A stretch of DNA of 6,949 nucleotides. Origin: JBPOIS01 sp052034295. GTDB taxonomy: Bacteria > Pseudomonadota > Gammaproteobacteria > Pseudomonadales > Moraxellaceae. This document shows, piece by piece, positions 1 to 5,524 of the stretch (the first letter of the stretch is position 1; every line of letters begins with the position of its first letter). The notes under the pieces are model-generated. The model saw nothing but the letters and a program-made list of their open reading frames with translations. It searched no databases and had not been told where the DNA came from. Where the stretch lies: contig JBPOIS010000044.1 of assembly GCA_052034295.1 (NCBI GenBank), positions 1 to 6,949 on the forward strand, read 5' to 3'. A program made the translations under genes and the position numbers.

Positions 1-642
1 ATGCTCCAGCAGCAGCTTGCCCTCCAGCACCAGCAGGCCATGCTCGAATCCGGCCTGCAGGACCAGCGGCAGGGTGGTCCCGGCCTGAAGCTGGACATCA
101 AGGGCAATCAGCGGGCTGTACACCTCCACCGGGGAGGTGTGGCGCTGGTAAGTCCCCACCAGCACGGTCAGTTGCACGCCCTCCTGCGTCAGCACCGGCA
201 ACTGTGGATAATGGGCAAAGGCCGGGGGCCGGTGGCGCTCCGCCTCCGGCAGGGCAATCCACAACTGCGCCGCATGCAGGCGGTCCCCTGCCGTGGCACT
301 GTCCTCGCTGTGGATGATGCCCCGCCCGGCGGTCATCAGGTTCACCTGCCCACTGCGGATCCGCTGGTCAGTGCCCAGACTGTCCCGGTGGCGCAGCTCC
401 CCCTCGATCAGCCAGGTAAAAGTCTGCAGGCCGATGTGGGGGTGTGGCCCCACGTGCAGGCCCTGTCCCTCGGCAAACTGCACCGGACCGGCATGGTCCA
501 GGAAACACCACGCCCCGATCAGGCGACGTTCACGGTGCGGCAGGGCCCGGCGAATGCGGGTGCCCTGCCCCAGGACCGACTGGCGGCTGTCCAGCCACTC
601 GACTTCATCACAGCACAGGTGACCTGGCGCGGGGGTGTCCAT
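1..642 (-). CDS. Pirin family protein (3' end off the window)
   Basis: The minus-strand frame opens with ATG at 642 and stays open for 214 codons to the left edge, so the C-terminal part is missing (the family is usually about 230-290 residues). It shows the pirin cupin core in order: GPHPHIGLQTFTWL around residues 65-78, HRDSLG at 85-90, GRGIIHSE at 106-113 and LHAAQLWIALP around 123-133. The four metal ligands known from human pirin correspond to H67, H69, H111 and E113, and all are present, so a metal-binding bicupin is expected. Pirins are cytosolic; some bacterial members act as quercetin 2,3-dioxygenases, while others regulate enzymes, and the sequence does not decide between these. The start is supported by GGAGGT 10 bases upstream, lying inside the end of the OsmC-family gene. 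That gene stops only 6 bases before this start, so the two are probably co-transcribed. The family call is secure; the substrate is unknown. Confidence 0.95.
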   Translation of the reverse strand, partial: MDTPAPGHLCCDEVEWLDSRQSVLGQGTRIRRALPHRERRLIGAWCFLDHAGPVQFAEGQGLHVGPHPHIGLQTFTWLIEGELRHRDSLGTDQRIRSGQVNLMTAGRGIIHSEDSATAGDRLHAAQLWIALPEAERHRPPAFAHYPQLPVLTQEGVQLTVLVGTYQRHTSPVEVYSPLIALDVQLQAGTTLPLVLQAGFEHGLLVLEGKLLLEH

Positions 643-648
643 TGGCCT

Positions 649-1077
649 CTACACCTCCGCTTCCCACAGGCAGCTGTCAATCTGCAGCGGCTGGCTGAGC
701 AGCTTGTGCACTGGACAAACCTGGGCAATTTTCAGCAAACGCTCCCGCTGGGTGTCGTCCAGCGGGCCTTCCAGATGGATCTGGCTGAGAATCACGGAAG
801 ACGTACCTTCAGACGCCACCGGCGCATAGGCCAGTGTGACCTCGACATGTTGCAGCGGCCAGCCCTTGCGCTCGGCATACATGCGCAGGGTGATGGCCGT
901 GCAGGCCCCCAGCGCAGACAGCAGCAGCTGTTTGGGGTTTGGACCGCTGTCCTGCCCACCCACCGCCAGCGGCTCGTCGGCCTGCCACTGGTGGCCCTGC
1001 GCGTCCTGCAGCACCACCCGGTAGGCCGTGGGCTGGGTGCGGGCGCTGACCTGCGCTTCGGCATTCAGGGAAGTCAT
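649..1077 (-). CDS. OsmC family peroxiredoxin-like protein
   Basis: This encodes 142 residues, the normal size for the OsmC/Ohr superfamily of small thiol peroxidases that reduce organic hydroperoxides in the cytosol. The hallmark stretch GGQDSGPNPKQLLLSALGACTAITLRMYAERK lies near residues 40-71 in overlapping pieces: GPNPKQLLLSALGACTA holds the first active cysteine, C59. The second active-site motif, CPVHKLL, begins at C121. A third cysteine, C136, sits near the C-terminus. The wording around C59 and the following ERKGWPL resembles the YhfA-like OsmC group more than Ohr, which is inference. The start is ATG at 1077 with a modest GGAG 11 bases upstream. It is the first gene of a probable two-gene unit with pirin, a pairing consistent with oxidative or electrophile stress. 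No convincing sigma-70 promoter was seen upstream. Confidence 0.93.
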   Translation of the reverse strand: MTSLNAEAQVSARTQPTAYRVVLQDAQGHQWQADEPLAVGGQDSGPNPKQLLLSALGACTAITLRMYAERKGWPLQHVEVTLAYAPVASEGTSSVILSQIHLEGPLDDTQRERLLKIAQVCPVHKLLSQPLQIDSCLWEAEV

Positions 1078-1291
1078 GGTTTGGGGTGCTCCACAGACAA
1101 GACCACAGCCAACAGGCTTTGGGCCAGCTTAACCGCTTCTGGCTGCGGCGCGGGTAACAGCCTGTATCCATTCAGTGGCGACACAGATCGTCGCACACCC
1201 CCTCCACTGCACCGATCTGGCCTGCGATGCGACACCACCTGTCAGATGACCCAGCCATGCTGCACGCATCTTCCCGCCGAGGTCCGCTGTG
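1078..1291. other. Divergent intergenic region with small dyad
   Basis: This 214-base gap lies between the start of the OsmC-family gene (minus) and the start of the zinc-ribbon gene (plus), so it must carry the promoters of both if both are real. It contains an inverted repeat, CAGATCG at 1184-1190 and CGATCTG at 1213-1219, separated by 22 bases. It also holds a second pair, GTCGCA at 1190-1195 and TGCGAC at 1228-1233, and a short near-palindrome GTCAGATGAC at 1241-1250. These might be operator-like elements, but arms this short can arise by chance. No clear -35/-10 pair was recognised on either strand. Confidence 0.3.
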
Positions 1292-1516
1292 ATGTCTGCC
1301 TGGTTTACCCTCAAGCACCTGGAAAGCCGCCTGCCCCCTGCAGCCCCCTTTCAGCAATGCTGCGAGGTCCATGTCTGCTACAACTGCGGGCAGTCCCACC
1401 AGCTGGATGAACGGGTCTATCGGTTTGCCAACCTGATCCGGCTGCTGCACCTGGACCCGCAGTGTCCACACTGCGGCAGCACCGCCGTGCAACTGGCCGG
1501 CTGGGTCCGTCACTGA
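1292..1516 (+). CDS. Small zinc-ribbon-like hypothetical protein
   Basis: This 74-residue protein carries two zinc-knuckle motifs, C29-Y-N-C32-G and C58-P-H-C61-G, 25 residues apart. That is the arrangement of a four-cysteine zinc ribbon that binds one structural zinc. Another cysteine pair, C23-C24, precedes the first knuckle. I do not recognise a named family and assign no function; zinc ribbons of this size may bind nucleic acid or a partner protein. ATG at 1292 is preferred over the adjacent GTG at 1289 because GAGG at 1279-1282 lies 9 bases upstream; an in-frame TGA at 1247-1249 limits any earlier start. Its stop (1514-1516) passes the stop of convergent thrB, so the genes overlap tail to tail by 3 coding bases plus the stop region. 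A minus-strand reading of the same DNA lacks any motif. Reality of the gene is likely but rests on the cysteine pattern and ribosome site. Confidence 0.7.
   Translation: MSAWFTLKHLESRLPPAAPFQQCCEVHVCYNCGQSHQLDERVYRFANLIRLLHLDPQCPHCGSTAVQLAGWVRH
1457..1476. repeat. Perfect 9+2+9 inverted repeat
   Basis: CCGCAGTGT at 1457-1465 and ACACTGCGG at 1468-1476 are exact reverse complements separated by two bases. The palindrome lies within the zinc-ribbon gene, over the codons of its second CxxC knuckle, and begins 34 bases beyond the thrB stop in thrB's reading direction. It is not followed by a T-run on either strand, so it is not a standard intrinsic terminator. It could be a binding site, a hairpin that protects the thrB mRNA end, or a coincidence of codon choice. 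Confidence 0.45.
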
Positions 1517-1540
1517 AGCACCACCGCATCCGCCAGCCGG
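1497..1540. repeat. Inverted repeat spanning the convergent stops
   Basis: CCGGCTGG at 1497-1504 and CCAGCCGG at 1533-1540 are exact reverse complements with a 28-base loop. The loop contains both stop codons of the convergent thrB and zinc-ribbon genes. The GC-rich stem could slow transcription from both sides, but the loop is long and no T-run follows, so a terminator role is only a guess. Confidence 0.3.
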
Positions 1541-2463
1541 GCGTGCAGCATGGCGCGCATTTCCAGCGGGTCCTTGTCGAGCACATGCTCGCGGCTGTCC
1601 AGCCGGTGATGGCGCTGCCGGGCCTGCAACCGGGACAGCCAGAACCGGCCTGCTGCCGCCGCCAGATACACCGGCAGGGCCTGCTGGGCTGCAGCATCCA
1701 GCGGCTGCACACTGGCATAACCCTGCAAAAATGCCCTCGCCTTGTCAGCATTCAGGGTGACCGCAGGCCAGTCACTGCAAAAATCATTCAGGCTGATGGC
1801 CAGATCAAACAGCCGTACCCCGTGCCCCCACTCGCTGAAGTCGAGGATGCCGGTCAGTTGATGGCCCTCAAACAGGCAATTGTCGCGGAACAGGTCGCCA
1901 TGGATCAGGCCGGTGGGCAGCGCAGGCCCCTGCTGTACGGTCGCCAGGGCCGCCAGCAAACGGTCCAGCAAATGTTGATCTGCCTGCCCAAGCTGGCCGC
2001 GCATCGAGACCGCCAGCCCGGTCCAGTCCGTGTCCGTATTCCCCGCCACAGGCTGCAGGTGCACGCTGTCCAGCGCCTGATGCAGCTGGGCCAGTGCCTG
2101 CCCCATCTGCCGACACACCCCCGCACTGGGCTGCTCCGGGTGCTGGCCGGACAGGCAGGGGGCCAGCTGGGCGGGCTTGTGCTGGAGCTGCTGCACCACC
2201 TGGCCATCCTGCGCCGGAATCGGTGCCGCCACGCGGATGCCCTGCCGGTGCAGCAGGTGCATCAGGGTGGCCAACTGTTGCACCGCCGTCGTGGGCAGTG
2301 CTTCAAACACGGTGAGCACCCAGCGCTGTCCACCGCTGTCGTGGATGAACCAGTTGCTGTTTTCGATGCCATTCAAAATGGGGATCTGCTGCTGAAGCAC
2401 CAGCCCATAGCGCTGCAGAAACGCCTGGATCTGGCTGGGCTCCAGCGGGGTGTACACGGACAT
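1510..2463 (-). CDS. thrB: Homoserine kinase, APH-fold type (ThrB)
   Basis: This 317-residue protein phosphorylates L-homoserine with ATP to give O-phosphohomoserine, the step before threonine synthase, in the cytosol. It belongs to the aminoglycoside-phosphotransferase-fold homoserine kinases typical of pseudomonads, not to the GHMP-type ThrB of E. coli. Evidence is the N-terminal GIENSNWFI around residues 32-40 (family GIEN-[TS]-N-[YW]-F), the catalytic loop HGDLFRDN at 188-195 with D190 as catalytic base and N195 as metal ligand, and the metal-binding ILDFSEWGHG at 206-215 with D208. The length matches the family. ATG at 2463 is supported by GAGG 5 bases upstream. It is divergent from hisF and convergent with the zinc-ribbon gene, so it appears to be monocistronic. 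It has no adjacent thrC or hom in view. A related APH-fold kinase with another substrate is the main alternative, but the motif wording favours ThrB. Confidence 0.92.
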   Translation of the reverse strand: MSVYTPLEPSQIQAFLQRYGLVLQQQIPILNGIENSNWFIHDSGGQRWVLTVFEALPTTAVQQLATLMHLLHRQGIRVAAPIPAQDGQVVQQLQHKPAQLAPCLSGQHPEQPSAGVCRQMGQALAQLHQALDSVHLQPVAGNTDTDWTGLAVSMRGQLGQADQHLLDRLLAALATVQQGPALPTGLIHGDLFRDNCLFEGHQLTGILDFSEWGHGVRLFDLAISLNDFCSDWPAVTLNADKARAFLQGYASVQPLDAAAQQALPVYLAAAAGRFWLSRLQARQRHHRLDSREHVLDKDPLEMRAMLHARLADAVVLQ

Positions 2464-2539
2464 GGCAGCCTCGACATGGTCTGTTTTGTCAGGGGGTTTT
2501 TGTTACCATAGCGCATCTGTCACTGCTTTGGAGCGCCAC
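2464..2539. promoter_or_regulatory. Divergent thrB/hisF promoter region
   Basis: Only 76 bases separate the thrB and hisF start codons, so this stretch should contain promoters for both directions. TTGTCA at 2486-2491 matches five of six bases of a -35 box for hisF, but the hexamer 17 bases further (TAGCGC) is a poor -10; TACCAT at 2504-2509 is a better -10 but has no good partner. For thrB, GTGACA on the minus strand is -35-like without a clear -10. The interval is somewhat richer in T than the genes around it. Promoter positions are therefore not resolved. Confidence 0.35.
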
Positions 2540-3310
2540 ATGCTGGCCAAGCGCATCATTCCGTGTCTGGACGTGGACAATGGCCGGGTGGTCAAGGGCG
2601 TGCAGTTCGTGGACATCCGCGACGCCGGGGACCCGGTGGAAGTGGCGCGCCGCTACAATGAGCAGGGCGCCGATGAAATCACCTTTCTGGACATCACCGC
2701 CACCCACCATGGCCGCGACACCACCTACCGCACCGTGGAACGCATGGCCGAGACCGTGTTTGTGCCGCTGACCGTGGGCGGCGGGGTGCGCAAGCTGGAC
2801 GACATCCGCCAGTTGCTCAATGCCGGGGCTGACAAGGTGTCCATCAACTCAGCCGCCGTGTTTACCCCGGAGTTCGTCGGCGAAGCGTCGGGCCGCTTCG
2901 GCGCGCAATGCATTGTGGTGGCGATTGATGCCAAGCGGGTGGCCGATGTGGAGGGCCAGCCGCGCTGGGAGATTTTTACCCATGGTGGCCGCAAGCCCAC
3001 CGGCATTGATGCCGTCGAGTGGTCGGTGAAAATGGCCGGGCTGGGCGCGGGTGAACTGCTGGTCACCAGCATGGATGCCGATGGCACCAGGGCCGGCTAT
3101 GATCTGGGCCTGATGGCCCGCATCACCGCCAGCGTGAGCGTCCCGGTGATTGCCTCCGGCGGGGTGGGCACCCTGCAGCACCTGGCCGATGGCATCCTGA
3201 AGGGTGGTGCGGATGCCGTGCTGGCGGCGAGTATTTTTCACTTTGGCCAGCACACCATCCCGGAGGCCAAGCAGTATCTGGCCGCGCAGGGCATCGAGAT
3301 GCGGCTGTAA
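2540..3310 (+). CDS. hisF: Imidazole glycerol phosphate synthase cyclase subunit (HisF)
   Basis: HisF joins with the glutaminase HisH. It uses the ammonia HisH releases to convert PRFAR into imidazole glycerol phosphate and AICAR, the branch between histidine and purine synthesis. The 256 residues form a single beta/alpha barrel and match the family length. The start MLAKRIIPCLDVDNGRVVKG holds catalytic D11, and VVAID ends at catalytic D130. Phosphate-binding glycine stretches are visible as TVGGGVR near residue 78 and ASGGVG near 195, and the end GGADAVLAASIFHFG is typical. ATG at 2540 is chosen because GGAG at 2530-2533 lies 6 bases upstream and the family begins exactly here, although the frame is open further upstream to an ATG at 2450. 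It is followed 24 bases later by the ArsC-like gene. No hisA or hisH is adjacent in view, so the partner genes must lie elsewhere. Confidence 0.97.
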   Translation: MLAKRIIPCLDVDNGRVVKGVQFVDIRDAGDPVEVARRYNEQGADEITFLDITATHHGRDTTYRTVERMAETVFVPLTVGGGVRKLDDIRQLLNAGADKVSINSAAVFTPEFVGEASGRFGAQCIVVAIDAKRVADVEGQPRWEIFTHGGRKPTGIDAVEWSVKMAGLGAGELLVTSMDADGTRAGYDLGLMARITASVSVPVIASGGVGTLQHLADGILKGGADAVLAASIFHFGQHTIPEAKQYLAAQGIEMRL

Positions 3311-3316
3311 TTTTTT
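3280..3316 (+). terminator. Possible weak terminator or attenuator after hisF
   Basis: GGCCGCG at 3280-3286 can pair with TGCGGCT at 3300-3306 (five Watson-Crick pairs plus a G-U pair at each end) around a 13-base loop. A run of six T at 3311-3316 follows after four bases. The stem lies in the last codons of hisF. The stem is short and the gap to the T-run is longer than ideal, so at most partial termination before the downstream gene is expected. Confidence 0.25.
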
Positions 3317-3334
3317 GATCAGGAAAAAATCCCC

Positions 3335-3805
3335 ATGCAAGAGCGTCCCTACCGCGTGTTGTTCCTGTGCCGCAGCAACTGCGCGCGCAGCCTGATGGCC
3401 GAACGTCTGGTGCAGGCACTGGGGCACGGGCAGTTTGAAGCCTACAGCGCAGGCAGCCAGCCCGCCGCAGCCGCCGACCCGCGCGCCCTGCACGAGCTGC
3501 AGCAGGCCGGGCTGGACGTCAGCGCACTGGTCCCCAAGCACTGGACGGTGTTTTTACAGCCGGACGCGCCGGTGATGGACTTCGTGATCACCCTGTGTGA
3601 CGCGGTGCAAAACGATGTGGCCCCCGAGTGGCCCGGCCAGCCGGTCAGCGCGCACTGGCATTTTGCCGACCCGGCCAGCGCCGCATCCGGTGACCCCCAG
3701 GCGCTGTTTCATCAGGTGTTTCGCGAATTGATGATGCGGGTCAAGCTGTTCATCAGCCTGCCGGAAAAAATGCTGCAGCAGACGGCCTTTCACCCGCAGC
3801 CCTGA
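3335..3805 (+). CDS. Low-molecular-weight phosphatase / arsenate reductase-like protein
   Basis: This 156-residue protein has the fold signature of the LMW protein-tyrosine-phosphatase superfamily that includes thioredoxin-coupled ArsC. The N-terminal VLFLCRSNCARSLMAERL carries the P-loop C12-x5-R18 with S19. Later VITLCDAVQND (C88, D89) and PEWPGQPVSAHWHFADPAS match the region that gives the general acid and substrate pocket in ArsC-like members, where the usual wording is VITVCD..C-P.WPG. The cysteine just before P.WPG, needed for the redox relay of B. subtilis ArsC, is replaced by A96. The P-loop serine is replaced by C16. It could therefore be an arsenate reductase using another thiol donor, or a phosphatase. 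ATG at 3335 has AGGA 10 bases upstream. It follows hisF by 24 bases and likely shares its transcript; no ars regulator or arsenite pump is in view. Family is confident, reaction is not. Confidence 0.85.
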   Translation: MQERPYRVLFLCRSNCARSLMAERLVQALGHGQFEAYSAGSQPAAAADPRALHELQQAGLDVSALVPKHWTVFLQPDAPVMDFVITLCDAVQNDVAPEWPGQPVSAHWHFADPASAASGDPQALFHQVFRELMMRVKLFISLPEKMLQQTAFHPQP

Positions 3806-3820
3806 CCGCACCGGGAACGC

Positions 3821-4354
3821 TCATTTGACGATCTTGGGCACGATGTGTTCGAGGTTGTCCTTGATGGCACGACGCAGGTCGCCCAGGCTGAGTTTTTCCG
3901 GCTCGGCCGACTCCAGCTCATGGCCCACACTGGCCTCCAGCGCCATGATGCGCTGGCGCAGCTCAGCCGGCAGGGCGGCTTTTTCCCCGGTTTCGGCATC
4001 GGTCATCACCACGATGGCCTCCGCCGTGGCCACCAGCTGATCCTGCTGGGTGCTGTGCAGCTGATAGGTCATGCGAAAGCCCGAATTGCGCAGCTCCACC
4101 ACCTGCACGCCGATGCGCAGCTGGTCAGGATAAAACAGCGGTCGCAGGTAGCGGCAGCTGTTCGCCGCCACCACACTGGCCAGCCCCCCATCGAAGGCTT
4201 TGATTTTCATCAGATAAGCCAGCCGGGCACTCTCGATATAGCGGTAATACAGCACGTTGTTGACGTGGCCAAAGGCATCCATGTCGCCCCAGGCCACCTC
4301 CTGGACAAACTCAACGGGACAATCGCGAAACACTTTTGCCTGACGGTTGCTCAT
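3821..4354 (-). CDS. Hotdog-fold acyl-CoA thioesterase (4HBT/YbgC-like)
   Basis: This 177-residue cytosolic enzyme probably hydrolyses an acyl-CoA thioester. The core motif VAWGDMDAFGHVNNVLYYRYIESAR near residues 20-44 is the 4-hydroxybenzoyl-CoA thioesterase signature, in which D26 occupies the catalytic aspartate position and H30-V-N-N follows; Y36/Y37 and E41 begin the central helix. Hotdog proteins of this group are usually about 130-150 residues, so residues from about 141 on form an extra charged, probably helical tail ending IVPKIVK. ATG at 4354 is supported by AGGAG 7 bases upstream. Its ATG shares bases with the hemY stop (ATGA, 4351-4354), so translation is probably coupled to hemY and it is the last gene of the hem block. 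It converges with the ArsC-like gene across a 15-base gap without a visible terminator. The substrate is unknown. Confidence 0.9.
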   Translation of the reverse strand: MSNRQAKVFRDCPVEFVQEVAWGDMDAFGHVNNVLYYRYIESARLAYLMKIKAFDGGLASVVAANSCRYLRPLFYPDQLRIGVQVVELRNSGFRMTYQLHSTQQDQLVATAEAIVVMTDAETGEKAALPAELRQRIMALEASVGHELESAEPEKLSLGDLRRAIKDNLEHIVPKIVK

Positions 4355-5523
4355 GGGCCAGCTCCTGTATTTTCATCATAAATAAAGCGCAGCAGCCCGC
4401 CCGCAGACACCTGCCGGGCCATGGCCTGTTCCAGCCAGTATAAGCGATCCAGCAGCCAGGGCGTGGGCCAGACCTGCGCCAGCTGCCGGGCCTGTGCAGG
4501 CTCCCCCTGCAGCAGGGCCAGATGCACCTGGGCGAGGTGGAGCAGGGGCTGGCCGGGGTAACGCTCGATCAGGCTGTCCAGCAGACTGGCCGCCTCGGGC
4601 AGCACCCCCTGCGGCTGGGCCCACACCGGCCAGAGCGCCACCCAGCCGCGCAACACCTCCAGATCCAGACGATGCTGCAGGGCACTCAGCGCCAGTGGCC
4701 AGCCCCGTGCCTGCCCCTCTGGCCAATACACCAGCACCTGCAGCCAGCCAGCAGCCAGCCGGTGCTGCTGCGCCACAGGCTGCTGGTCCAGTTGTGCCAG
4801 CAGCGCCTGTCCCTGTGCGGGATCCTCCCACCCCTGCTGGCCCAGCACCTGCAGCCAGTCCCGCCACTGGGCCTCATTGAGTGGATCGGGTGGGGACAGG
4901 GACAGGGCTGCCCAGGGCGCCAGCCGGGCGTACTGCACCCAGCGCACCGTCAGGGCAGCGTGGTAGGCGGGCTGCAGGGCGGCCGCCAGCGGCCCCGGAG
5001 GCTGGTGCAGCAACACCTGCAACAGACCAGCCGCTTCGCTGCGGTTGGCGGCGGCCAGGGCTTCATCACAGCGCAGCAGCAGCACCAGCTCTTCTGGCAG
5101 GGCCATTTTTTCACTGGGGTGCAGCCCCTGCAGCTGCGCGTGCAGCAAGGTCCAGACCGGCTGATCGGGCCGCAGCTGCCGCAGTGCCGCCAGATCATCG
5201 CTGCCCAGCCGGGGCTGATCCAGCAGCCAGTAGCCCGCCAGATGCTCAGCGTGTTGCAGCGCCTGCCGATGGCGCCGCGCATGCCACAACTGGCGCACCC
5301 GTGCCGGCAGGCTGCTCAGGGTGCTCAGGGCCAGCAGTCCCAGCACCGAGGCCACCGCAAAGGACAACACCAGCATGGCCAGCACCACCACACTGGTCTG
5401 CATCTGCCAGCCCTGCCACACCACCAGCACATACCCCGCATCCTGCAGCACCTGCCACAGGACCAATGCCCCCAGCACCCCCAGCAGGACCACCAGCACC
5501 AGCACGGCCAGCAGGCGCAGCAT
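4351..5523 (-). CDS. hemY: HemY, membrane protein of the heme synthesis block
   Basis: This 390-residue inner-membrane protein is of the gammaproteobacterial HemY family, not the protoporphyrinogen oxidase of Gram-positive bacteria that shares the name. It has two N-terminal membrane helices, about residues 4-25 and 44-66, flanking the family marker D28-A-G-Y-V followed by W39 and T43-S44, where family members have DPGYV...ETS. The rest is a long helical, Leu/Gln-rich part that resembles TPR-type repeats, as in other HemY proteins. Length agrees with the E. coli protein (about 400). Its role is accessory to heme synthesis and not a defined catalytic step. ATG at 5523 is chosen because it begins directly at the first membrane helix and has AGGGAG 9 bases upstream; the frame extends upstream to 5565 but would add 14 residues inside hemX. 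It starts one base after the hemX stop and overlaps the thioesterase start. Confidence 0.93.
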   Translation of the reverse strand: MLRLLAVLVLVVLLGVLGALVLWQVLQDAGYVLVVWQGWQMQTSVVVLAMLVLSFAVASVLGLLALSTLSSLPARVRQLWHARRHRQALQHAEHLAGYWLLDQPRLGSDDLAALRQLRPDQPVWTLLHAQLQGLHPSEKMALPEELVLLLRCDEALAAANRSEAAGLLQVLLHQPPGPLAAALQPAYHAALTVRWVQYARLAPWAALSLSPPDPLNEAQWRDWLQVLGQQGWEDPAQGQALLAQLDQQPVAQQHRLAAGWLQVLVYWPEGQARGWPLALSALQHRLDLEVLRGWVALWPVWAQPQGVLPEAASLLDSLIERYPGQPLLHLAQVHLALLQGEPAQARQLAQVWPTPWLLDRLYWLEQAMARQVSAGGLLRFIYDENTGAGP

Positions 5524-5524
5524 G

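Noticed and set aside
1..1410. Plus-strand 469-codon frame at the left edge as a gene
   Set aside because: It is antisense to pirin and the OsmC-family gene, both of which show full catalytic motifs; its product has no domain-like pattern.
1172..1513. Minus-strand frame of 113 codons starting with a GTG that overlaps the thrB stop (GTGA)
   Set aside because: It would lie directly downstream of thrB with an attractive overlap, but it has no recognisable motif. The opposite strand carries a zinc-ribbon pattern with a better ribosome site.
2450..2539. Upstream ATG extending hisF by 30 codons
   Set aside because: The extension has no ribosome site and crosses the thrB start, while HisF proteins begin exactly at MLAKRIIPCLD, which has GGAG 6 bases upstream.
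3806..3820. Terminator between the convergent ArsC-like and thioesterase genes
   Set aside because: The 15-base gap and its flanks show no stem followed by a T-run on either strand.
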